From contig OU452226.1 of assembly GCA_911728455.2 (NCBI GenBank), positions 11,507,498 through 11,571,497 on the forward strand: a stretch of 64,000 nucleotides of DNA, written 5' to 3'. Source of the DNA: Marthasterias glacialis (lineage: Eukaryota; Echinodermata; Asteroidea; Forcipulatida; Asteriidae). The notes beneath the pieces were generated by a model. It worked only from the letters and a program-made list of their open reading frames with translations. It did not search any database and was not told the DNA's origin. Within the stretch, counting starts at the first letter, position 1, and the number at the start of each line of letters is the position of its first letter. Of this stretch, positions 1-11,100 are shown in pieces. Both the position numbers and the translations under genes were made by a program.

Positions 1-1
1 A

Positions 2-486
2 TAATAAGCGTTTAACTTTCCAAAACATCTTATGTAATTTAGGAAACTAACAATTAACTTATTTAGAAAATATTGTGTTAAAAACTTTCCAAACCTGGAC
101 ACTTTTTGAGCCATGCCTTTTGTACATAGATTAAAAGCCGCATTATAAATGATGTCATGATGACGTGATGGGAAATGTTAGACCAGAAATTACATCTACA
201 ATATAGGACAAGTCTATAACTGAAAAAAGTTTGAGGATCGGATGTATACTTCTTGAGATATGGTAGTAACAAGATTGCCTAATTAAATATTCATGTCATT
301 AAAACTTTGCTAATTATTTAACTAATTTTAACAAAATCACATTTAGTCACAACTTCATGTACTATGCTTCAATTTGGTATATGATTTGAGTCTCTCATAT
401 TTACCAATTTTCAGATTAGGCTTAAACAAAAACCGTGTACAAATGCAATACAAGTTGACAGAAACAAAGAATAATAAGAATAACTA
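2..486. repeat. Direct duplication, left copy (485 bp)
   Basis: This block matches 2307-2791 at a constant offset of 2305 bp with only scattered substitutions. It contains a 165-bp core (about 86-250) that also recurs near 1196 and 1740. Short open frames inside it carry no recognisable protein. It is probably part of a dispersed or locally duplicated repeat; the left end may continue outside the window. Confidence 0.85.
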
Positions 487-493
487 GAACCGA

Positions 494-518
494 AGTGTTT
501 GTCCTTCGGACAAACACT
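494..518. repeat. Perfect 11-bp-arm hairpin
   Basis: Arms AGTGTTTGTCC and GGACAAACACT are separated by 3 bases. The hairpin sits just after the duplicated block and is followed by CTGTTCCGA, the half-arm that recurs in the microsatellite at 2858-3147, so both may come from the same junction sequence. Confidence 0.7.
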
Positions 519-795
519 CAGCTGTTCCGATTATTGTTTTTTAAGGTACTTAATTCGTAGTTCTTGAGATATCGTCAAGCTTCCGGTTGACCCTAAATTT
601 AAGACCAACATGCCGTCACGGTATCCCGAGGGTAATGTTGAATTTTCAAGGACTATTATAATCGAAAAGATTTTTAAAATTGGCTGTGTACTTCTAAAGT
701 CATGGTTCAACTTCCGGTTTACCCGGATGTTAAGGTCAACCCGAGGTCACGTCGACCCGAAGCTCATCTTTAATGCCCAATGACTATAAAGACCG

Positions 796-1890
796 AAAAA
801 AGTTTGAAAATCGGTTGTGCCCTTCTTCAGATATAGCGATATGAAGAGTTGCTTATTAAATATTCACGCGACAGTCACGTGACTAATTAGTTTCTTAAGA
901 TAGTGAGGCCAAAAGATGCACCAGTAAAGCTAAAGTGATCATTGCCACCATTACGCTTATGAAGTATCATAAGCGTACATGGTTATATTCCAGTCGCGGT
1001 AAATTTCGATCTAGTGCAGTACATACGCACTTATAGCTATGGTGTTGACTGAGTTACCAATTAACAGTTAATTACTGGAGAAACACACTGCACTATAGTT
1101 AATGTCAGTCTGATATGACTTGTATTGTTCTCTCTGTTTTCAAATTGATTTGAGCTAAATAGGGAACCTAAAATTGCATTCATTTTGTAAAATGTGTTCA
1201 AAAATGTCCAAATCTGGACACTTTTATATCCTATGCCTTTTGTACTTAGATTAAAAGCCCCGTTAAAATGATGTCATTATGACGTGACGGTAAAAGTTAG
1301 ACCAGAAATCACATGTACAATATAGGACAAGTCTATAACTGAAAAAATTTGAGGATCGGTTGTGCCCTTCTTCAGATATAGCGATATGAAGGGTTGCTTA
1401 TTAAATATTCACGCGACAGTTACGTGACTAATTAGTTTCTTAAGCTAGTGAGGCCAAAAGATGCACCAGCAAAGCTTAAGTGATCATTGTCACCATTACG
1501 CCCATGCAGTAATATGAGCCTATGATTATATTAAAGTCGCGGTAAATTTCGATCTAGTGCAGTACATACGCACTTATAGCTATGGTGTTGACTGAGTTAC
1601 CAATTAACAGTTAATTACTGAAGAAACACACTGCACCAAGATTAATGTCAGTCTGAAATGACTTGTATTGTTCTCTCTGTTTTCAAATTGATTTGAGCTA
1701 AATAGGGAACCTAAAATTGCATTTATTTTGAAAAATGTGTTCAAAAATGTCCAAATCTGGACACTTTTTAAACCTATGCCTTTTGTACATAGATTAAAAG
1801 CCCCGTTAAAATGATGTCATAATGACGTGACGGTAATTGTTAGACCAGAAATCACATGTACAATATAGGACAAGTCTATAACTGAAAAAG
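796..1890. repeat. Two tandem units of about 545 bp
   Basis: The string from CCCTTCTTCAGATATAGCG at 820 recurs at 1365, and AATGTGTTCAAAAATGTCC at 1191 recurs at 1734, giving an offset of 543-545 bp. Within each unit is the same core found in the 485-bp blocks. No coding potential is visible. Confidence 0.85.
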
Positions 1891-2306
1891 TTTGAGGATC
1901 GGACGTATACCTTTTGAGATATTACGGACACAAACTTGACTAATTAAATATTCACGCGACGATAACGGTCATCCCTGATGACGTCACGAAGAAAAAAATG
2001 TGTTTTTCATACTAACAAATTTTATAAGCTACAAGATGGTATGTAACTTATGACCATCCAATGCCTTTTAAAGAAAACCCTATCAAAACGCACGTTGCAT
2101 GTATCGTTCGTACACATACAGAATGGGCTATACACTAACTATAGGTACTCTCTCGGTTACGATTCAAATATCAAGGAAATCTCCAATGCATTGCCGTGAT
2201 TGCGCAATCAAAACAGCTAGCCATGGTGTCCGCTTTGTCACTTAATCGTTAAATTATCCTGGATATTGTACTTTTATTAGTTTTTAATGACCTGGAACAT
2301 CTCTTG

Positions 2307-2782
2307 TAATAAGCGTTTAACTTTCCAAAACATCTTATGTAATTTAGGAAACTAACAATTAACTTATTTAGAAAATATTGTGTTAAAAACTTTCCAAACC
2401 TGGACACTTTTTGAGCCATGCCTTTTGTACATAGATTAAATGCCGCATTATAAATGATGTCATGATGACGTGACGGGAAATGTTAGACCAGAAATTACAT
2501 CTACAATATAGGACAAGTCTATAACTGAAAAAAGTTTGAGGATCGGATGTATACTTCTTGAGATATGGTAGTAACAAGATTGCCTAATTAAATATTCATG
2601 TCATTAAAACTTTGCTAATTATTTAACTAATTTTAACAAAATCACATTTAGTCACAACTTCATGTACTATGCTTCAATTTGGTATATGATTTGAGTCTCT
2701 CATATTTACCAATTTTCAGATTAGGCTTAAACAAAAACCGTGTACAAATGCAATACAAGTTGACAGAAACAAAGAATAATAA

Positions 2783-2791
<9 letters not shown>
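2307..2791. repeat. Direct duplication, right copy (485 bp)
   Basis: Second copy of 2-486. It diverges from the first exactly where the AAT microsatellite expands: the first copy runs from AAGAATAA into unique sequence, this one into a long AAT array. Confidence 0.85.
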
Positions 2792-2833
<42 letters not shown>

Positions 2834-2884
2834 TAATAATCAGAAGAGAAACAATACCTGTTCCGACTAGAATGTCGGAACAGC

Positions 2885-2923
<39 letters not shown>

Positions 2924-2974
2924 TAATAATCAGAAGAGAAACAATACCTGTTCCGACTGGAATGTCGGAACAGC

Positions 2975-3016
<42 letters not shown>

Positions 3017-3160
3017 TAATAATCAGAAGAGAAACAATACCTGTTCCGACTAGAATGTCGGAACAGCTAATAATAATAATAATAATAATAATAAAAATAA
3101 TAATCAGAAGAGAAACAATACCTGTTCCGACTAGAATGTCGGAACAGCTAATAATGTTTT
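2778..3160. repeat. Compound AAT microsatellite with four hairpin inserts
   Basis: Four tandem units of 81-93 bp, each an AAT run followed by a conserved segment containing the arms CTGTTCCGAC and GTCGGAACAG around a 6-base loop (hairpins at 2858-2883, 2948-2973, 3041-3066 and 3122-3147). Open frames across it are poly-Asn or poly-Ile artefacts. Confidence 0.9.
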
Positions 3161-3165
3161 GAGAT

Positions 3166-3540
3166 CCAAAAAAAAACAATATTTGACTTAGTTGTCTTCG
3201 ATTCACAAGTGAAAAAAACCCCCAAAACATATATAAATAAATAATTTGTATAAACACTTTTGGTCTCATTCGCTGCAGTAATAATTTGAATATGATTTCC
3301 TTTCAATTATGAAAAAAAAGATTGTTTATGGCAGAGCAGTTTAAAATAGTTCTTACAAAAAATATTACCCATAATAGGCCTTATTCGGCCGAGCTTTCGT
3401 AAACTTAAAATAATATTGTTTTTTTTTTGTTTCCAAATATAAAAGCTATAAAAACCATCCTTTAATTGATTTGATAATGTTACAAATGTTATGTACCCAA
3501 ATTAAGTTTACGAGCAACTACAATATCCAATATTCGGCCT
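3166..3540. other. AT-rich spacer, nothing recognised
   Basis: No coding, RNA or repeat signal that I can support. Confidence 0.5.
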
Positions 3541-3544
3541 TTAG

Positions 3545-3887
3545 AGCCCCAGCTCAACATTGGTAGAGTGTCTGTAAATGCTTCCCTTTTTTGCACAAAT
3601 CAAGAATATGTAATAAAACCAACCTGTGAAAATTTCGGTTCATTTTGCTGTATTGTTTCATTTGCATTCAGAATTTTTGTACGCATTCTTAGGCAGAGTT
3701 TTGGTCTCACATGAGACGAAAATTAATTGTTGATCTTATTTGCGCTATTACTAAAAAAAACCGATATCATTTCAGGCAGAAATATTTCAAGGAAAGTTTT
3801 TCTGCCATCGTTACCTTTATACAATGTAAGGTATTTAAATCTGTGAACATTTTATGTTTTTCTTTTTTACCAATGTTGAGCTGGGCT
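3545..3887. mobile_element. MITE family C, copy 1 (343 bp)
   Basis: Terminal inverted repeats (TIRs) of about 22 bp start AGCCCCAGCTCAACATTGGT on the left and mirror this on the right. It matches the copies at 11581-11927 and 29773-30135. Its flanks are TTAG and ATAT, so the TTAA duplication seen at the other copies has decayed. No transposase frame is present. Confidence 0.85.
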
Positions 3888-3891
3888 ATAT

Positions 3892-4731
3892 ATACACACA
3901 AAAACTTCTTTGGTTGTAAGCGTTGGGGTAAAGGTTGTAAGCGTCTTTTTATCGTTGATTTACATTAAGAACAAAAATATCTCAAGTCAGCAGCAGGTAC
4001 GTAATTTGAGACATCATCCTAGACATTTTAGGCACAATACCTCGCAGACTCGTAATAGTTCAACGCCGTAGGACATATTGTAGCCATCACATTACATCAG
4101 AGCTTAATAACCGTAACGATGTGTACCACGGCAAGGCGTGAGATCAAATTAATTGTTAACCTTTAGAGATTATACACAAAAACCGAGCTGGCTTTTGCCG
4201 TGCCGTACGTGATGGTAATGATTGCAATTTCATTACGCGGGGCACGGGAATTCCAGTCCTGCGGGTCGTCCCGAGTTAGCACGCGGGGCTCGCTGCGGCG
4301 TCACGGCGCCGACGGTGTGATGGTGCACGCTCGGTGAACTTTCGGCGCCCACACGGTTTATATTTCTCTTGTTTATGGTTAGGCCTAATTGGATGATCTA
4401 CGCTGATTTGAAATGCTGCGCTTTCAATATTTTTGTTTCTTTTTAATGGTTGTTACGATTGCATTCCTAGGTTCTTGTATAACCGCCCATGACGGTTTCC
4501 AGCGCCCCAACCCCCAAACAAGACACCCAAATAACTTTTTGAAAAACCATCATAACGGCCATCATTAATTCGAAATATATAATTCTAATAGTTGGCACAA
4601 TATTGTTCGTCGAAGGTTGTCATAGACTTTTTAATCAGTGCAAACTATTACATTGGGAATGATCGGTGAATCGTAAAAATCAATGTCCGGTTGGTTGAAT
4701 ATATACACAACACGTTGAGAATGCTATGAAC
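3892..4731. other. Spacer with a CpG-rich patch
   Basis: No gene recognised. About 4190-4350 is clearly richer in GC and CpG than its surroundings, which could mark an unmethylated regulatory patch or the remains of a repeat. No exon or promoter can be assigned to it. Confidence 0.4.
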
Positions 4732-4869
4732 TATCCTGTTGGTAAGTGATGACGTTTTTGGAGCCGGAAGTGCAGTGTATACGAATGTTCATGTACATGT
4801 ACATGTATGTATACCATTCGTTTACATTACACTTCCGGCTCCAAAACGTCATCGCTTACCAACAGGATA
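4732..4869. mobile_element. 138-bp fold-back palindrome
   Basis: The left arm starts TATCCTGTTGGTAAGTGATG and the right arm returns its complement, ending at ACAGGATA. Arms are about 50 bp with few mismatches. The centre is a run of ATGTACATGT-type sequence. It fits a fold-back MITE. Confidence 0.8.
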
Positions 4870-7800
4870 AGTTCGGCAGCTTTATGAGATGAACATTTTG
4901 ATCACTTCAGAAATCCAGACAGATTCCTAAATGCCCTAAATGCACAGAATATTACATTTTAGAGGTCTACAGATTCTCTACATCATTTCAAATAGGTATC
5001 TGAAGGTTTGGTCATAACAAAGGCAAGAATTTTCATCTCTGCGATGGCAAGTTGGCTTCTTTCAAGAAAATTTGAAGGCCAAGGAAGATCAATGACAAAT
5101 CCTGAAATCAGGAAAAATTCTGACAGATCACATGCCTGTTTTGTACAGCGTACTTCCTTCATAGAAAACCAACCGAGATCTGCTTTTAATGCCTATGTTG
5201 TACACGTGTTCCTCAACTACTGCGTTGAATTTATAATGTTACAAAATGTTATGGACAATGACGGCACTCCAGAAAAAGTCACATAAAAAATAGTTCCGGA
5301 TGAAATACACTACTAATCTCTGCATACCATGAGAATTTTATCGAATCAAGTATATTTATAGTAATTTTATTGGTATAAAATAAAACAACCAACACATGGA
5401 TGAGTGACAGGGATGGATAGATTCACTCCAAACATCGCAACAATCGAACTTTGTATTACACATATGGGTAGGGTATCGTGAAGCAATTTTTTTTCTCGAC
5501 GCTCATAGACGAGGCGAGTAGTTGGAAAGATCAGGAGCAACGGATCTCAACGTCTTGCCGAGGGGTGGCGCCCCGGGCCGTCTATTTCCCACTATTGGGT
5601 CATACAATGACCATAAATCGAATTAAAATAGGTACAATCTTTTGCCATGGGGTTACCCTGAGAGGGTAATTTTGACAGTGATACTAAGGTCAAAAACTGC
5701 GACCCAGTTGGGATTTTACTTTCACAAACTCCCGGTGGGATTGTATTGACACTGCCGCTACGGGGACATTTTTGTTTAGAGTTTTGTTCCGGGCATGAGC
5801 TGAAAGAGAACTCGCGAACTGCAGTCCCACTAGAATAGCAAACACTCGGAGGACCACCGCGGGGGAATATAGTCCTTTCAAAACGGAGCTTAATTTTTGT
5901 CCCCTTTCAAGAGTTCATACTCCCTAGTATTATATCCTAAGCACATGTCAGATTAAGGAGTTGGAAATGAATTCCCTTTTTCTCTCGTTGTGTCGTTTCG
6001 GGGGGAATGTCAGTCAAGGTTTAGCTCATACTTGTCAACTCGCATTTGCGAGTATTCAATTTTAGTTGTTGTCTGCATATTCCTACGATTGTGTATTTCT
6101 GCATACTTCAAACTGACAGCTGAAAAAGGGAAGTTTAAAATGTTTATATGGGATTGTAGATATTACCCTCCGGCTATGAACACTTCTCAACATTCAAAGA
6201 AAGTGAATGCCGAAAATATGAGGCTTATTTTATTTTGTCGACAATTCAGGTCAATTATTCAAATCTTTTGAGTAAACATTTTACAGTTTTGGAGACAATC
6301 AAACTTGCCATTCAAGTTTAAGGCTCGCGTCGCTAATCTCTCTTGGTACTGAATGGATCTAGTTTGCTTTGGCCAGACACGACAATAGGGCCGTCCATGT
6401 AACGGAACAGGACTACAAACACAAAATAATTTCAGCATAAGACAACTTGCGATATCCATGATCTGAGATTTAATGTTGTGTATGGAAGACAAATTAACCC
6501 TACCAAATTCATAAAATACTCGCAATTAAAACAACCGAAGATGGAAACAACAAATGGTGCACAGTTTTGTCACATTTCAAACGAGATAGAGGACACCCAC
6601 CGTAAGGATACCATCAAAGCAAGACCCCTTGCTCTACATATTGAACAACAACCATTGGTCTGCGAGGAGACCCACTTCATTCGGTAGGTGGTACCAGTCC
6701 CATCAATCTATACACGTGCGTGCCAAAAAACCCAACTAGACGACAATAACTAGCGTATAAATCAAACATATTAACCCTGTCAGATCAAATCTGGTTCAAC
6801 TGAACGATAAAATAAATGTAACTCATACTTTAAGTGAATTGTAAAGAAAACAAATAATACGTGTTCAAGTTATTTGACTATGCGTATCCAGTGATGTTGG
6901 GGTTGCATTCGGTAAGTAAATTGCCTATATAGGTTTGGTGACCATTTGAAACTTGTCTTTAATGGATGCCACATGATGTGGCCAGGCCTACAGGTTTTGT
7001 TCCCCCCCCCCCAATTTTTGTCTCCTTGAGGCCGGGAAATGAAGGATTTCTTTCCCGGGTTCCGCCGGCCTTATGAAGCAACGTTTAGCGCCAAAAAATA
7101 GTAGGGATCGAGACGCTCCATTTCAGACGGAGGAGTTGGGAGGGTTGATGACGAAAATAGTTTTGGAATAACTGTCATGTTAATTTTACTTCATTCTCGT
7201 TTCGAAAGATAATATGAACTATTTATTACATATTGTGGGTATACTGTTCTCTAGTTCTGAATGAGACTAAATCATGTCGATTTTTTCTTCCTCATATAGC
7301 ATGAAAACACTCACTGGGTATCGGTAAAACAAACATTTATTTCCCCCCATCGCACCTCTTAAGTAAGTTGTTTAAGATGATTATCGTGCCAACCTTGAAG
7401 AGAAAATGTAGTGCGTCGGTACCATGGCAAAATGTTGTTTTATTAGTATTTGATATTTTGATCACACCTTACGGGCATTTTCTTGAGCCGGTTAATCATT
7501 TCCTCTCTTCGAAAACATCAGAGTGTGAGTTGCCTTTTATCCCACAGTCCTAAAGCCTAACTTTTTCTTTCTCCCTGCACATCACAGAAAGGCGAAGAGC
7601 CGTCCGTCATCTGTATAACGCATACCGACCAATGGGAGAGCAGAGTTGTGTCTATCAGTATCACGCGCAAGGCCAACAAAGATCTCTCCCCGTTACACCC
7701 GCCCACCCAACCGACCAAACCTTGCTCTGTGCACCTCACCAGCGACACCGTACACCGAGCAGCTGCGCGAGCCCCGAATTCTCCGGGTAGACTTTCCAAG

Positions 7801-7884
7801 TGCCTTGAACCTTGCGGTCGGATTTATTCCTCCAACACTGGAAATATTTCTCTCATACCTGCTCGCTTCGTGAAAAGGGGTGAG
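4870..7884. other. Spacer and 5' region of the SBSPON-like gene
   Basis: No exon recognised. The final part (about 7560-7884) is GC-richer and probably holds the 5' untranslated region. A CCAAT-like box (ACCAATGGG) lies near 7628-7636. The frame leading into the gene is open upstream from 7648 but has no ATG before 7885. A poly-C run is at about 7003-7012. Confidence 0.4.
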
Positions 7885-8122
7885 ATGGTTCCCCTTCTTT
7901 TGTTCTTCTGTCTGGCGTGGAGCCATCTTCTACCGGTAGTGAGAGCGTCTTGCCAGGACGGGGGGCAGTTTGGAGGGGCACTCTGTTGTCAAGGCAAGGA
8001 TATAAACTGTGTGACGGAAGGTTACAGGGTGAACTCCGCTTACTACCACGATACTTGTTTCTGCGACGGGGCGTGTGTGGATAACAGAGACTGCTGCTCC
8101 GATTACGAATCTGCATGCCCAG
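7885..8122 (+). CDS. SBSPON: SBSPON-like exon 1: signal peptide and SMB domain
   Basis: Encodes residues 1-79 and the first base of codon 80. A hydrophobic leader (LLLFFCLAW) is followed by a likely cleavage near RA-SC, then the SMB domain with the paired cysteines CC, CFC and CC. The donor is CCCAG|GTGAGA. An added N-terminal extension from 7648 would bury the signal peptide and lacks an ATG. Confidence 0.93.
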
Positions 8123-11100
8123 GTGAGAAATCAAACCTGCAACCTCAATTACTTCATTACCTCATGATTACACTTGACCTATACAATGTGTTGCTTCACT
8201 GATTGCAAACCTTCATCCCATTATGGGTAAAGTTTAACGTAATTATTTGATCATCTTATAACCTATACTCACTGCAATCTAGGCTACACAGTTGGACGTC
8301 ATTAGTAGAGTATTTGAGTTAGACCACTGTATAGACAAACTTGTCACCCCTTTTATAGATTATAATTTAGGCCTTATCATGTTCCAATTATTAGGCACCT
8401 TAAGCGCTGTGTTCCCCTTTACCGTATGGTCAACGATCCATTTCCCTGAATCCGTCCGCTTCGAACTTAGCTTAAAGTAAACGCAAATTGAAGTCATATA
8501 ACACTCTACCTATTGTGACATTGCCACTCTTCTATTAGGCCTAAAATATCTGCTTGCATCTCTGTAACTCATTGATGCTGATTTTCATGGGACTAAGTCA
8601 TCACATTTATCTTCTAGACACGAATATCACAACACTTCTCATCGTCATTACAACTTTGTGAAATGAAGGTATCTCTCAATGGACATCAATCGACGTCTAC
8701 ATCATACCATCACCATCAAAACATTCGCCACAAAACCCTCATTTGATCACAACCAAAACCAAAACAAAACCACCACCACAAGAATGGTCAATATCCCCAC
8801 CTTCCCCTTAACACAACACTTAAACTATCATCACCATCAAAAACCTCCACTACAAAACCGTCCTACTTATCACCACCAACGCTAAACACTACAAAACAAC
8901 CGCCACCATCGCAAACACTACAAACATCCCCACATTGACCTCAAACCATCCACCACCATGCCACTCTCACCACTGACACTCATCACCATGGTGATAAAGT
9001 ATGGCTTCGGTGATACGGGAAAATAAGCTGACGATTTCATAGTCCATAATACATGATTTCGCAAAAAACTAAAAACATTAAAAAAAATAGTCATGTTCCT
9101 TAATTAAAACTTTTTATTCCGGTAACAAAAGAAAGGAAAAAAAAAACGAAAGCAAAAACAAACAAACAACCGAATAGTCTTGTACCTTTATTAAAACTTT
9201 TGTTCCGGTAACCTTTGTTTACTTTTAATTTATAACTGCCTAATTTAACAGATACATATTACAACTACACAAAGGCCGACGCCCACAGTGATCCCTTTTC
9301 AAAAGTTACAACCTTTCCCCGAAAAAGAAGCAGAAAGATGGCATTTTTGCATACCGTAACACAAATGTAAAGTGGTTCATGTCATGTAGAGCAAGTTCAA
9401 ACACTCGACATGATTGAGTGTGTTTAACATGACTTAGAACATTCATGTTGCGGCACAAACTCATGGATGTTCCAAATCGGCAGCATCCACGCATGTTATT
9501 AATAAATGCCGGGCATAGTTCCCTCTTTGATTAAAATTCTCCCCCGTACGTGTCATTAATGTCAGCCCATAATGTGCGCGAGTAATTTCAGGAATGTTTA
9601 TCCGGTCTATTTACTTGAGGAGCGAGACCAGGAGCAGAGTGTGTGATTTAATTGGGACTTTGTAGGATTTTTAAACGCGATTTCATGATTGATGCGTCGA
9701 CTGTGTCATGGGGTGGAGGGAATCAAGTTGACGTACACTAAGTACCGATAGCGTTGTGAAATAACCTGATTATAGTTTCAACATACTGGTCCTTTATAGA
9801 GCCATGTGACACAAAGCAATTTCCAGCTGGCTATTTCCAATCACCCATAGTCTCAGGCAATCTCCAAGAAGAAAAATTCACAGTTAAAAAGTTTTAAATT
9901 TTAACAATTTGAACATAATTTGTGTATAGGGTAGTATAAAACACAGTTGAAAAATTCAGGCCAGGAATTACACGCAGGCCACGGAGGCAATGGCCCTCTG
10001 TTGCCGTGGTCTTGGCCTTGACGCCCATTCAAAAGTTTCCGAAATACTTTAAGATTTCCCTATGGAAATATCCCTCTGCAAAATGAAACTGGCCTTGCCC
10101 TCTCCAACATGAAATTCCGTGCCCTGAAATACAACGTCTCTTTTATGCTGTACGTGTGTTCTTTTTGCATGCGCTGCAGTTTGTGGCCTCCAAGTTTTCT
10201 GCAAAAAAATGTCTAGTATGAGATTGTCTGTTGGACTGAAGTTGGAATCGCTTCCATTTTCCTGCTCTAATACATCAAATTTCATTCATACGAAATCCAC
10301 GTGCCATTTATAACAACACTCCCACCAATGTGTGGTCCTATTTTGGTGTTAAAACAACAAAACGTGTCGATACCAACATTCCGAGACGAGATTTCAATTT
10401 TCGAGTGAGCCAAATATTTAACTTAAAATATCTCTTTCAAAATAGATCTACTTTACGTGCGATGGCAACGGTTTAAAAGTTGACGACCGAGACGCCAGAT
10501 GTACACCATCTTTGTTGCAATAAATACCCTTAAAATAACCCGAAGAACAAGTTAGGTGAGGTAGAATCGTGAGAGAAGCTGGAGAGCTGGGATAATAGAC
10601 GATTGACATGTGACGATGTCCTATTGAGTGAAAGAAATCAGGTGGGGATGAAGTGTTGGCCCGCCTCTCCCCTCTAAGATCCCAGTCCGCATCCCTCCCC
10701 GGATGAGAGGGCCCCATACGAGGGTTAGCTTGACAGTGCAGTTTCCCCCTTGTGGGTGTTTCGATTCTTCTCACGTCTAAAGAAAAACATCTAAAACAAC
10801 TGAGATTTCAGCATTCAATTAATTGTTATACTGTAAAAATTGTGGGAGTGACGGCCTGACAGTGTTTTAACTCGTTCTATTTTATCAGTTTTTATCTGTT
10901 TTGAACCATTTCTTATCTGATTTTAATTGATCTGCAGTTTAAAACAGTATAGTCAATGACTGTATCAATTTGTCACCAGTCCAGCTCAGTCTTGAAGCCG
11001 TTAGAACTGAAAATAAGAGGCTAATGAAAGAGCTGGCTGGAGACAACAGATCAGACGTGCCATGTTTAGGCCTACCCATTATAACGAGTGCGTAACAGAT

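Noticed and set aside
2679-3269. Long poly-Asn (plus strand) and poly-Ile (minus strand) open frames
   Set aside because: They are translations of the AAT microsatellite; open frames are automatic in such repeats and no domain is present.
7648-7884. N-terminal extension of the SBSPON-like frame
   Set aside because: It starts at GTG, has no ATG, and would place the signal peptide inside the protein. It is more likely 5' untranslated sequence.
10448-10774. 108-codon minus-strand frame in SBSPON-like intron 1
   Set aside because: No recognisable domain, no splice or start context, and amino-acid content looks random.
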